From Paraeggerthella sp964369725 (GTDB lineage Bacteria > Actinomycetota > Coriobacteriia > Coriobacteriales > Eggerthellaceae), in the NCBI GenBank assembly GCA_964369725.1, contig CAYJGC010000042.1, positions 1-14,646 on the forward strand: a stretch of 14,646 nt of DNA, written 5' to 3'. Under the pieces are notes generated by a model. That model worked only from the letters and a program-made list of their open reading frames with translations. It did not search any database and was not told the origin of the DNA. This document shows positions 6,497-14,283 of the stretch, one piece after another. The translations under genes and the position numbers were made by a program. How positions within the stretch are numbered: the first letter of the stretch is position 1; each line of letters opens with the position of its first letter.

Positions 6497-6539
6497 TAGA
6501 AAAGTTTGAATAATGCATAAAATGAAAGGAAGGGTTGCC

Positions 6540-7757
6540 ATGACAGGTATTAATGTCAAGAGTGAAATCAAACCCCTAAAGAAAGTGCTTTTGCACCGTC
6601 CGGGTCGTGAGCTTTTGAATTTGACCCCAAACACACTCGAAGAGTTGTTGTTTGATGACATTCCATTCTTGCAAGTTGCACAGGCAGAGCATGATGCTTT
6701 CGCAGAGATTTTGCGTGGAGAGGGTGTTGAAGTAGTTTATCTTGAGAATCTCGCCGCAGAGGTCATTGAGGCAAATCCAGAGCTTCGCGTGAAATTCCTT
6801 AATCAATGGATTGAAGAGGCTGGTATTCGTACCGAGCGCTATCATCAGATCATATTTGATTACATGCAAAGCAATTATCCTGGCGCTCGTGAATTTATCG
6901 ATAAGACTATCGAGGGTATTAACTTGACCGAGCTTCATACCGACAAGGCAAATTCTTTGGTTGACCTTGTTTCCGAGTCTTCAAAAATGGTAGTTGCTCC
7001 TATGCCAAATCTTTACTTTACGCGTGACCCCTTTGCCTCAATGGGTAACGGTGTGTCAATTAACCGTATGTATTCGGTAACGCGTAATCGCGAGACCATT
7101 TACGCAGAGTACATTTTTGCAAATCATCCTGATTTCGCAGGAACTCCTCAGTACTACAGCCGCTACAATACCTTCCACATTGAAGGTGGCGACATCTTGA
7201 TCATCAATGAGAAGACGCTTGCAATCGGTATTTCTCAGCGTACTGAGCCTGATGCGATTGATGCAATTGCTCACTCAGTATTTAACGATGAGACTTCTTC
7301 GGTTGACACCATCTTGGCATTCTCTATTCCAAACAATCGTGCCATGATGCACCTTGATACCGTATTTACGCAAATCGATGTTGACAAGTTCACCATTCAT
7401 CCTGGCATTATGGGTCCTCTCACTGTTTTCGAGATTACTCAAGAAGGTCAAGGCATCAAGGTTAACGAAATCAACGAAAAGCTCGAAGATATTCTCGAGC
7501 GCTACGTTGGCAATCCTGTTGAGCTTATCCCTTGTGGCGGTGGCGACCGTATTGCAGCAGAGCGTGAGCAGTGGAATGACGGATCGAACACGCTGTGTGT
7601 TCGCCCTGGTACCATTGTTGTTTACGAGCGCAATGACGTTACCAATGCTCTTTTGAAAGCTAAGGGTCTCAATGTATTGCAAATGCCTTCAGCCGAGCTT
7701 TCACGTGGTCGTGGTGGCCCACGCTGCATGAGCATGCCTTTGGTTCGCGAGGACTAA
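6540..7757 (+). CDS. arcA: Arginine deiminase
   Basis: Hydrolyses L-arginine to citrulline and ammonia in the cytoplasm, the first step of the arginine deiminase pathway. It has 405 residues, the normal length. The full catalytic set known from the family is visible: Asp163 in FTRDP, Glu215 in HIEGGD, His271 and Asp273 in MMHLDT, and nucleophile Cys396 in GGPRCMSMP. ATG 6540 is chosen because AAAGGAAGGG lies 5 nt upstream and the protein from here begins at the family's usual N-terminus (VKSEIKPLKKVLLHRPG). An in-frame ATG at 6513 falls within an AT-rich repeat and lacks a ribosome site. It is the first gene of arcABC. Codons are strongly biased (GGT/GGC, CGT, AAC), as expected for abundant expression. 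Confidence 0.98.
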   Translation: MTGINVKSEIKPLKKVLLHRPGRELLNLTPNTLEELLFDDIPFLQVAQAEHDAFAEILRGEGVEVVYLENLAAEVIEANPELRVKFLNQWIEEAGIRTERYHQIIFDYMQSNYPGAREFIDKTIEGINLTELHTDKANSLVDLVSESSKMVVAPMPNLYFTRDPFASMGNGVSINRMYSVTRNRETIYAEYIFANHPDFAGTPQYYSRYNTFHIEGGDILIINEKTLAIGISQRTEPDAIDAIAHSVFNDETSSVDTILAFSIPNNRAMMHLDTVFTQIDVDKFTIHPGIMGPLTVFEITQEGQGIKVNEINEKLEDILERYVGNPVELIPCGGGDRIAAEREQWNDGSNTLCVRPGTIVVYERNDVTNALLKAKGLNVLQMPSAELSRGRGGPRCMSMPLVRED

Positions 7758-7794
7758 TTCTTTACTTTTAGCATCAAGTTTCACTAGTCTTTTA

Positions 7795-7825
7795 CGGTAA
7801 GCTCGACCACTAGGCGGGCTTACCG
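7795..7825 (+). other. Strong hairpin between arcA and arcB
   Basis: CGGTAAGCTCG (7795-7805) pairs with CGGGCTTACCG (7815-7825) over 11 bp with a single G-U, around a 9-nt loop. It is followed by AGAAGAAGCG with no T-run, so it is unlikely to be an intrinsic terminator. It is better read as an mRNA processing or stability element that sets the ArcA to ArcB ratio. It lies 37 nt after the arcA stop and 74 nt before arcB. Confidence 0.65.
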
Positions 7826-7899
7826 AGAAGAAGCGGGCAGACCAAGAGCGTTTGTCGCGCGTAAATAAGTAAGTACACCAATATCGAAAGGAACTTAAA

Positions 7900-8895
7900 A
7901 TGCCTGTTAGCTTGAGCGGACGTAATTTCCTACGCCTCCTTGACTTCACCACCGAAGAGATTGAATATCTCTTGAAGCTCTCTAAAGAGTTTAAGAACAT
8001 GAAATACACCGGTGTACCTCATCGTTACCTAGAGGGTAAGAACATTGTTCTTCTTTTCCAAAAGACCTCTACCCGCACCCGTTGTGCATTTGAGGTTGGC
8101 GCTATGGACCTTGGTATGGGTGTAACCTACCTTGATCCAGGTAGCTCACAGATGGGCAAGAAGGAATCTATCGAAGATACCGCTCGCGTACTTGGTCGCT
8201 TCTATGACGGCATCGAGTTCCGTGGCTATGCTCAGACCGACGTTGAAGAGCTTGGCGCTAACGCTGGTGTTCCTGTATGGAATGGTCTTACCACCGAATG
8301 GCACCCAACTCAGATGCTCGCTGACATCTTGACTGTTCAGGAAAACTTCAACTATGACATCAAGGGTAAGACCTTGGTATTCATGGGTGACGCTGCTAAC
8401 AACGTAGCTCGTTCTTTGATGGTTGTTTGCGCAAAGCTCGGTCTTAACTTCGTTGCTTGCGGTCCTAAGGAGAACATGCCTGACGCAGAGCTCGTAGAGA
8501 CTTGCACCGCTATTGCTGCAGAGAATGGTGCAACCGTTCTTTTGACTGATGATGTAGCTGAAGGCTGCACCGGTGCTCACGTTATCTACACCGACGTATG
8601 GGTATCAATGGGCGAGCCTGATGAGGTTTGGGCAGAGCGCATCAAACTTCTCGAAGCTTATCGCGTAACTGCTGACGTTATGGCTATGGCAGATCCTAGC
8701 GCAATCTTCTTGCACTGTCTTCCTGCTTTCCACGACACAAACACGACTGTTGGTGCTGACATCGCTGAGCGCTTTGGCGTTACTGAGATGGAAGTTAGCG
8801 ACGAAGTATTTGAGTCACGCTGCTCTAAGGTTATGGATGAGGCCGAAAACCGCATGCACACCATTAAAGCTGTTATGTACGCAACTCTTTCCTAA
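7900..8895 (+). CDS. arcB: Ornithine carbamoyltransferase (catabolic)
   Basis: In this pathway it splits citrulline with phosphate to ornithine and carbamoyl phosphate. It has 331 residues, full length. Motifs: STRTR at 57-61 (carbamoyl phosphate binding), HPTQ at 135-138, SMGE in the ornithine loop region, and HCLP at 272-275 with the catalytic Cys273. ATG 7900 has AAAGGAA 7 nt upstream. It lies 142 bp after arcA, with a hairpin between, and 21 bp before arcC. The catabolic role is inferred from the operon: the protein family also includes anabolic ArgF, and sequence alone does not separate them. Codon choice is very biased to the set typical of abundant proteins (AAG, AAC, TTC, GAC). Confidence 0.97.
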   Translation: MPVSLSGRNFLRLLDFTTEEIEYLLKLSKEFKNMKYTGVPHRYLEGKNIVLLFQKTSTRTRCAFEVGAMDLGMGVTYLDPGSSQMGKKESIEDTARVLGRFYDGIEFRGYAQTDVEELGANAGVPVWNGLTTEWHPTQMLADILTVQENFNYDIKGKTLVFMGDAANNVARSLMVVCAKLGLNFVACGPKENMPDAELVETCTAIAAENGATVLLTDDVAEGCTGAHVIYTDVWVSMGEPDEVWAERIKLLEAYRVTADVMAMADPSAIFLHCLPAFHDTNTTVGADIAERFGVTEMEVSDEVFESRCSKVMDEAENRMHTIKAVMYATLS

Positions 8896-8916
8896 GAAAG
8901 AACAGGTGAATTTACT

Positions 8917-9870
8917 ATGCCTTATCAGAAGGGTGAGGGCAAGTCAGTTGTTATTGCTTTGGGCGGAAACGCTTTGGGCAACACTCCAGCTGAGCAGCTC
9001 GAGCTGGTTAAGGAAACCGCTAAGAACATCGTAGACATGATTGGTGAGGGAACTAATGTTATCGTTTCTCACGGTAACGGACCTCAGGTTGGCATGATTA
9101 ACAACGCTTTTGCATATGCATCAGCAAATGATGGCAAAACACCTGAGATGCCTTTCCCTGAAGCTGGCGCAATGAGCCAAGGCTACATTGGCTACCAGCT
9201 TTCACAGGCTATCCTCAACGATCTTAAATCACGTAACATCATGCGTTCAACTGCTTGTGTTGTTACTCAGACCATCGTTGACAAAGAAGATCCTGCTTTC
9301 CAGAATCCTACGAAGCCCGTAGGCGGATTCTTGACAGAAGAAGAAGCAAAGGCTAAGGCTGAAGAGACTGGTTGGACTTACAAAGAGGACTCAGGTCGTG
9401 GGTGGCGTCAAGTTGTTGCTAGCCCTAAGCCTGTTCGCATTGTTGAGTTTGACGCTGTTAAAGACTTGATGGACAACGGCTATGTTGTTGTTTCTACGGG
9501 CGGCGGCGGCGTTCCAGTATTTGAAACTCCTGAAGGTTACGTAGGCGTTCCTGCAGTAATCGACAAGGATCGTTCATCTGCTAAACTTGCGGCAGACTTC
9601 GAAGCAGATATGCTCGTTATTTTGACAGCTGTCGAGAAGGTATGCATCAATTTTGGTAAGCCTGACCAAGAGCAGCTATCAACCTTGACGGTTGAAGAAG
9701 CACGTAAGCATATTGCTGACGGTCAATTCGCTCCTGGTTCAATGCTTCCTAAGGTAGAGGCTTGTATCGAGTTTGTTCAAGCTTATCCACAGGGTAAGGC
9801 ACTCATTACTTCACTTGAGTGTGCAGCAGCTGGTTTGGAAGGCAAGACAGGTACTATCATTACAGCTTAA
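8917..9870 (+). CDS. arcC: Carbamate kinase
   Basis: Transfers phosphate from carbamoyl phosphate to ADP, giving ATP, ammonia and carbon dioxide. This is the energy-yielding last step of the pathway. It has 317 residues, full length for the amino acid kinase-fold family. Motifs: VVIALGGNALG at the N-terminus, VSHGNGPQVG around 46-55, STGGGGVPV near 190, the substrate/ATP segment VIDKDRSSAKLA, and MLPKVEACIEFV toward the C-terminus. AGGTGA lies 9 nt before ATG 8917. It is the last gene of the arcABC transcript, which ends at the strong terminator 11 bp after its stop. Confidence 0.98.
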   Translation: MPYQKGEGKSVVIALGGNALGNTPAEQLELVKETAKNIVDMIGEGTNVIVSHGNGPQVGMINNAFAYASANDGKTPEMPFPEAGAMSQGYIGYQLSQAILNDLKSRNIMRSTACVVTQTIVDKEDPAFQNPTKPVGGFLTEEEAKAKAEETGWTYKEDSGRGWRQVVASPKPVRIVEFDAVKDLMDNGYVVVSTGGGGVPVFETPEGYVGVPAVIDKDRSSAKLAADFEADMLVILTAVEKVCINFGKPDQEQLSTLTVEEARKHIADGQFAPGSMLPKVEACIEFVQAYPQGKALITSLECAAAGLEGKTGTIITA

Positions 9871-9880
9871 ATTTGCGTTG

Positions 9881-9916
9881 TATCCCAAGGCACCCTGTGG
9901 TGCTTTGGGATATTTT
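9881..9916 (+). terminator. Terminator of the arcABC operon
   Basis: A 14-bp stem (TATCCCAAGGCACC at 9881-9894 with 9899-9912, one G-U pair) has a CTGT loop and is followed by TTTT. It separates arcABC from the downstream transporter gene. Confidence 0.88.
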
Positions 9917-10030
9917 GCTTGGTAGGCTGGTTGCTTGTTTTGGAATCTTAATGAGCAGCATAGGGGTCCTTACGACTAATTGGTTATGCTTCCGATAGTC
10001 TTAAGCAGTTTTCTCGTTCGCCAAAGCTTA

Positions 10031-10046
10031 TATACTGGAAATTCCA
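10031..10046 (+). promoter_or_regulatory. Promoter and operator candidate of the arginine transporter gene
   Basis: TATACT (10031-10036) is a good -10 with only a poor, T-rich -35 region. Overlapping its last base, TGGAA-A-TTCCA (10036-10046) is a perfect inverted repeat over the likely start site, where a repressor would block initiation. The leader is about 20 nt and carries AAGGAGA (10051-10057) before ATG 10062. Confidence 0.4.
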
Positions 10047-10061
10047 ATATAAGGAGAAACT

Positions 10062-11657
10062 ATGACTGAAACAGAAAAAGAAAAAAGCAGAAAAAAGCGT
10101 TCTCTTAGTTCGTTTACTATTCTTGCGATTATTTTGATTGCATTGGCACTCGTGACGGTTGTTATGTCGTTAGTGGGTGTTGAAGGGGTACAGGGTGCTT
10201 CAGTTGCCGACGTAGCAACAGCTCCCGTATTTGGTTTTGCCCAGGCGCTGCCTGTGTGCTTGTTTGTTCTTATTCTCGGTGGTTTTTTGGGAATAGTTAC
10301 GGAAACAGGTGCCTTAGATGCAGGTATTGCCGCTTTGGTCAGGAAGCTCAAAGGTAACGAGCTTATTCTTATTCCTATTCTCATGTTTATATTTTCTATA
10401 GGTGGTACAACGTATGGTATGTGCGAAGAAACCGTACCGTTTTACCTGCTTTTAGCGGCAACTATGGTAGCTGCAGGTTTTGATAGCTTGACTGGTGCAG
10501 CAGTGGTTTTGCTGGGTGCTGGTTGTGGCGTTATCGGATCTACGGTAAATCCTTTTGCCGTTGGTGCAGCAGTTGACGCTTTGTCAAGTACTGGTGTTGC
10601 TGTCAACCAAGGTACAATTATTCTACTTGGCGTTATCTTGTGGCTTTCAACCTTAGCTATTTCTATCGTCTTTGTTATGCGTTATGCAAAGAAAGTTAAG
10701 GCTGACAAGGGCTCTACTTTCTTAACGCTTCAAGAGCAAGAAGTTATGGCTCAGGAGTTTGGTGAGGCTAATTCCGACGACGATTCAAACGCTCCTCTTA
10801 TGACAGGGCGCCAAAAGGCTTCTTTAGTAATTTTTGCTTTTACGTTTGTCGTGATGATTGTTGGTTTTATCCCTTGGGGAAGCTTCGGCGTTACGTTCTT
10901 TGAGACCGGAGCTGCTTATGAAGAAGTAACTGGTACTGTAAGTGGTGAGGAAATTGCTGGTGTTTGGGCAGCTTCTGAAGGTAGCGAGCTTACCCTCTCT
11001 GAAGGTGCAGAAGGCACATACGTTGCTGAAGAGCAAGTAAGTGATGGTTGGTCTTCGTTCTTAACAGGATATCCTTTAGGTCAATGGTATTTTGACGATG
11101 CATCTACTCTTTTCTTGCTGATGGCGATAGTTATCGGCGTGGTGGCTGGATTGTCTGAAGGACGCATTGTTAAGGCATTTATAAACGGTGCAGCCGATAT
11201 GATGAGCGTTGTTTTGATCATTGCTCTTGCTCGTTCAGTAACGGTTCTTATGGGCGAGACTGGTCTTGACATGTGGATTCTGGAAAATGCTGCAAATGCT
11301 TTGACAGGGTTGTCGGCAATTATCTTTGCTCCTTTATCATTCTTGCTCTATATCGTGCTTTCGTTCTTGATTCCTTCTTCGTCTGGTATGGCTACGGTTT
11401 CAATGCCTATTATGGGACCTTTGGCAAACCAGTTAGGGTTCTCTGTAGACGTTATGGTTATGATCTTTAGTGCAGGTAATGGTTTGGTCAACCTCTTTAC
11501 GCCAACAAGTGGTGCAATTATGGGCGGCTTAGCTTTGGCTAAAATTGAATATTCTACCTGGCTACGATTCGGTGGTAAGTTATTTGTTGTCCTAGGTGTG
11601 GTATGTTTGGTTATTCTCACCGTCGCTATGATGCTTATTCCGGGAGGCGCGGCGTGA
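10062..11657 (+). CDS. YfcC-family (ArcD-type) arginine/ornithine exchanger
   Basis: The protein has 531 residues: a short Lys-rich cytoplasmic tail, then about 12 membrane helices. Signatures of the YfcC family (C4-dicarboxylate anaerobic carrier superfamily) include the conserved segments CEETVPFYLL, GSTVNPFA, IPSSSGMATVSMPIMGPLA and NLFTPTSGAIMGGLALAKIEYSTW. Members encoded in arc clusters, as in streptococci, serve as arginine/ornithine antiporters. The position directly after arcABC makes that the likely job here, although substrate cannot be proved from sequence. One unusual part is a polar, acidic stretch of about 60 residues (roughly 283-345) between helices 7 and 8. It has its own promoter and is separated from arcABC by a terminator, so import capacity may be controlled separately. 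Confidence 0.88.
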   Translation: MTETEKEKSRKKRSLSSFTILAIILIALALVTVVMSLVGVEGVQGASVADVATAPVFGFAQALPVCLFVLILGGFLGIVTETGALDAGIAALVRKLKGNELILIPILMFIFSIGGTTYGMCEETVPFYLLLAATMVAAGFDSLTGAAVVLLGAGCGVIGSTVNPFAVGAAVDALSSTGVAVNQGTIILLGVILWLSTLAISIVFVMRYAKKVKADKGSTFLTLQEQEVMAQEFGEANSDDDSNAPLMTGRQKASLVIFAFTFVVMIVGFIPWGSFGVTFFETGAAYEEVTGTVSGEEIAGVWAASEGSELTLSEGAEGTYVAEEQVSDGWSSFLTGYPLGQWYFDDASTLFLLMAIVIGVVAGLSEGRIVKAFINGAADMMSVVLIIALARSVTVLMGETGLDMWILENAANALTGLSAIIFAPLSFLLYIVLSFLIPSSSGMATVSMPIMGPLANQLGFSVDVMVMIFSAGNGLVNLFTPTSGAIMGGLALAKIEYSTWLRFGGKLFVVLGVVCLVILTVAMMLIPGGAA

Positions 11658-11797
11658 GTGATTGCGCTTACGTAGGCAACGAGATTTAAAGGAATCATTC
11701 TTTTAAAGGATGCTCAAGGCTGCCATGGTCAATGACTTCGTATTTTACGCGAGCGGTTCTGAGTGTTTCTAAAACGAAAGATTGTAAGAAATAAAGT

Positions 11798-11835
11798 AAG
11801 GCCGCTTCTTATAGAGAAAAAGAAGCGGCCTTTTT
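11798..11835. terminator. Terminator between the transporter and GNAT genes
   Basis: A perfect 13-bp stem (AAGGCCGCTTCTT at 11798-11810, AAGAAGCGGCCTT at 11820-11832) has a 9-nt loop and a TTTTT tail on plus. It ends the transporter transcript about 140 bp after its stop. On minus the tail is TTACTTTATTT, so it probably also serves the convergent GNAT gene. Confidence 0.87.
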
Positions 11836-11859
11836 AGTAGTAGATGGGAAAAATGGGCG

Positions 11860-12294
11860 TTAAAGAAGTTTCTTCATCCAGATATGCTCTACATGTTCAT
11901 CAAATTCAACAGGTCCATATTCGCTATAGCCTGATTTTGCGTAGAATCCACTGACGCGACATTGAGCATGGAGATGTATTTCGGTAGCGCCGGCTTGACG
12001 GGCAAACTCTTCAGAAATTGAAAGAACCTGAGCACCAAGGCCTTCTTTGCGAAACTCTGGCAAAACAGCCATGCGACCAAAAATCCAACGACCGGTCTGG
12101 TCGGGATGATCGGGGTCGGGAAAGACGCGACTGCAGCCTGCAAGCCTGTCGTTAAGATAAGCTGTTATGTGAATAGTTGAAGCATTCTTGTCGATTCCGT
12201 CAAACTCTTCGCTAAAACCTTGTTCTTCGACAAATACCTGAGTGCGAACTTTGCAGGCGTCATCAAATACACCTTGCTCAAAACGAATATCCAT
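11860..12294 (-). CDS. GNAT-family N-acetyltransferase
   Basis: A 144-residue cytoplasmic acetyl-CoA-dependent acetyltransferase. Visible GNAT elements: an N-terminal KVRTQVFVEEQGFSEEFDGID segment, the central strand and acetyl-CoA loop FGRMAVLPEFRKEGLGAQVL (the R-x-x-G-x-G/A type, here RKEGLGA), and a C-terminal GFYAKSGYSEYG motif. The whole pattern resembles the ElaA/YjcF subgroup, whose substrates are mostly unknown. GAGGAG lies 7 nt before ATG 12294. It is a single gene in minus orientation, convergent with the transporter and divergent from argS, with a shared 238-bp upstream region. A link to arginine metabolism, such as acetylation of ornithine or another amine, is possible from location only. 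Confidence 0.85.
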   Translation of the reverse strand: MDIRFEQGVFDDACKVRTQVFVEEQGFSEEFDGIDKNASTIHITAYLNDRLAGCSRVFPDPDHPDQTGRWIFGRMAVLPEFRKEGLGAQVLSISEEFARQAGATEIHLHAQCRVSGFYAKSGYSEYGPVEFDEHVEHIWMKKLL

Positions 12295-12352
12295 TTCAAG
12301 ACTCCTCGCTGCTTTTTTGAGATGTTTTTACTTTAACGTGCGGCAGTAAACC

Positions 12353-12378
12353 ATAGCATATTTTTTGATATATAGCAT
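12353..12378. repeat. Direct repeat ATAGCAT in the GNAT/argS divergent region
   Basis: ATAGCAT occurs at 12353-12359 and 12372-12378, 19 bp apart. Close to two helix turns, this spacing could be a two-site operator, or the pair could be accidental in an AT-rich spacer. Confidence 0.25.
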
Positions 12379-12482
12379 CAAGTGTTTCTTTGGCATCGAA
12401 GGCATGTGGATGTTTTCGGTATAACACTTCAAAATGAAGCTTAATAAACCATACAAAGAAGTACTAACCGTATAAAACGTGC

Positions 12483-12488
12483 TATATT
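12483..12488 (+). promoter_or_regulatory. Likely argS promoter -10
   Basis: TATATT with only AGTACT (12460-12465) at the -35 distance. A start near 12495 gives a leader of about 38 nt, which is too short for a T-box riboswitch. Confidence 0.4.
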
Positions 12489-12532
12489 AGAAGTGTATGT
12501 ATAGGGTAGACCTAGTAAGGAAGATGCGTAGT

Positions 12533-14257
12533 ATGCAAATTCGTGAAAAACTTGAACAACTTATCTCTGCGGCCATCGAGGCTTCTGGCGCCGACGAATC
12601 CCTCGTTTTGGAGGTTGCACCTGCTCCAGCACTAGAACGTCCACGAGATGAAGGTAATGGTGATTGGGCTTCTACGGTAGCTATGCGTTCATCTAAATTG
12701 GCAAAGCGTAACCCGCGTGAAATCGCGCAAATTATCGTTGATCATCTTCCTGAGAATACCTTAATTGATTCGGTTGAGATTGCGGGTCCTGGATTTATTA
12801 ACATTCGTTTGACTCCTGCCAGTCTGCAAAATGTTGTTAATGAGGTTCGTGGCGAAAAGGCCGAGTTTGGCAAAAGCTCGCTCGAAGAGTCCTGCAAAGT
12901 TAATTTGGAATATATCTCTGCAAATCCAACCGGGCCAATGCACGTAGGGCATGGTCGTTGGGCAGCTCTAGGGGACGCGACTGCACGCGTTATGCGTCAT
13001 GCAGGTTACGACGTGTTTGAAGAGTTTTACATTAATGATGCCGGTGTTCAAATGGATAATTTTGGCGAATCAGTTGCTGTTCGTTATCAACAGCAACTCG
13101 GGCGCGACATTGAGATGCCTGAAGCATGTTATGCCGGTGGGTATGTTAATGACATTGCTCATACCATTATTGAAGAAGATGGTGATAAATGGCTAGACGT
13201 CGATAAGCAAGAGCGCATGGAGAACTTCCGTGAGCGCGCATATGCCTTGATGCTTGCAGATCAACATCGCATCTGTGATCGTTTTGGTACTACGTTTGAC
13301 CGCTGGTTTTCAGAGCGTTCTTTGTACGTAAAAGATGATTCAGGAAAAAGCGCGGTTGATCGTAGTTTAGAAGCGATGGACGAAAAGGGTTTTGTCTACC
13401 TCAAAGATGGTGCCACCTGGTTTAAAAGTAGTGCGTTTGATGATGAAAAAGACCGCGTACTAATTAAAGAGAATGGCGAGTACACCTATTTTATGAGTGA
13501 TGTTGCTTACCATTACGACAAGCTAGAGCGTGGATTTGATCATTTGATTAATATTTGGGGTGCCGATCATCATGGTTATATTGCTCGTTGTGAGGCAATG
13601 GTTGCTGCATGGGGACGTCCTGGTTCGCTTGAAATTATGTTAGGGCAGCTCGTAAATCTTTTCCGCGATGGTGAGGCCGTTCGCATGTCTAAACGTACGG
13701 GTGAGATGATTACGTTTGAGGAATTGATGGATGAAGTTGGCGTTGATGCAACGCGCTATCTAATGCTATCGCGTTCTTCAGATCAACCTATTGATTTTGA
13801 TATTGAAGTAGCAAAGAAAAAAGACTCTTCAAATCCGGTATATTATGTTCAGTATGCTCATGCGCGTATCTGTTCAATTTTGCGGAAGGCTGCAAGTGAA
13901 ACAGATGCTGCCGCAGCAGAAGCTGGCGAGCTTTCAACCGACGAACTTGCTGCAAGGATTATTCCTGTTGGCGTTGACCTGTCACCCTTGACTCATGAGG
14001 CCGAACTTGCTCTTATGCGCAAAATGGATGACTTCTCGGATTTGATTGCGCTTGCAGCTCGTGATCGCGCGCCTTTCCGCTTGACGCATTATGCGCAGGA
14101 TTTAGCCGCTGCCTTCCATTCGTTTTATACGAATTGCCATATTGTGAGCGCCGAAGAAGAGGTGCGTAATGCTCGTTTGGCGCTTGCTGATTCAACACGC
14201 ATGGTGCTTGCGCTTGCTTTGAGTTTGTTGGGAGTTAGTACTCCTTCGAAGATGTAG
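12533..14257 (+). CDS. argS: Arginyl-tRNA synthetase
   Basis: Class I synthetase that charges tRNA-Arg with arginine using ATP. It has 574 residues, complete. Regions: the N-terminal additional domain typical of ArgRS, the HIGH signature as HVGH at 137-140 (GPMHVGHGRWA), the Rossmann core, the KMSKS-type loop as RMSKR at 384-388, and an alpha-helical anticodon-binding (DALR-like) domain from about 450 to the end. I chose ATG 12533 because AAGGAAG lies 9 nt upstream and MQIREKLEQLI matches the usual family start. An in-frame ATG at 12497 would begin at the transcript start and add 12 unconserved residues. It is a single-gene unit with a terminator, divergent from the GNAT gene. Codon use is less biased than in arcABC. 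Confidence 0.97.
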   Translation: MQIREKLEQLISAAIEASGADESLVLEVAPAPALERPRDEGNGDWASTVAMRSSKLAKRNPREIAQIIVDHLPENTLIDSVEIAGPGFINIRLTPASLQNVVNEVRGEKAEFGKSSLEESCKVNLEYISANPTGPMHVGHGRWAALGDATARVMRHAGYDVFEEFYINDAGVQMDNFGESVAVRYQQQLGRDIEMPEACYAGGYVNDIAHTIIEEDGDKWLDVDKQERMENFRERAYALMLADQHRICDRFGTTFDRWFSERSLYVKDDSGKSAVDRSLEAMDEKGFVYLKDGATWFKSSAFDDEKDRVLIKENGEYTYFMSDVAYHYDKLERGFDHLINIWGADHHGYIARCEAMVAAWGRPGSLEIMLGQLVNLFRDGEAVRMSKRTGEMITFEELMDEVGVDATRYLMLSRSSDQPIDFDIEVAKKKDSSNPVYYVQYAHARICSILRKAASETDAAAAEAGELSTDELAARIIPVGVDLSPLTHEAELALMRKMDDFSDLIALAARDRAPFRLTHYAQDLAAAFHSFYTNCHIVSAEEEVRNARLALADSTRMVLALALSLLGVSTPSKM

Positions 14258-14283
14258 TTTCGACTGTAGTTTAGTTTTGTAAT

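Larger units (their letters stand above)
6037..6539 (+). promoter_or_regulatory. Control region and leader of the arc operon
   Basis: This roughly 500-bp stretch has no convincing gene. Four copies of a TGCATA-type core occur at 6087-6092, 6128-6135, 6220-6225 and 6514-6519, each in an AT-rich setting that resembles half of the ArgR/AhrC box (TNTGNATWWWWATNCANA). A perfect palindrome TTCACGCGTGAA is at 6304-6315. Hairpins are possible at 6163-6176 and 6262-6284. From the likely promoter at 6357-6362 to the start codon the leader is about 170 nt, and its last part folds into a hairpin (6467-6496). These elements suggest control by arginine and perhaps by a CRP/FNR-type activator. This is inference only, as no regulator gene is in the window. 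Confidence 0.5.

Noticed and set aside
11695..11811. Minus-strand frame ending in ...RVKYEVIDHGSLEHPLKE before a TGA
   Set aside because: The peptide looks protein-like, but the frame is only 37 codons, has no start codon and overlaps the transporter terminator. It may be a gene remnant but cannot be supported without a search.
12427..12439. CTTCA-AAA-TGAAG inverted repeat upstream of argS
   Set aside because: The arms are only 5 bp and not positioned clearly against a promoter, so it is likely chance.
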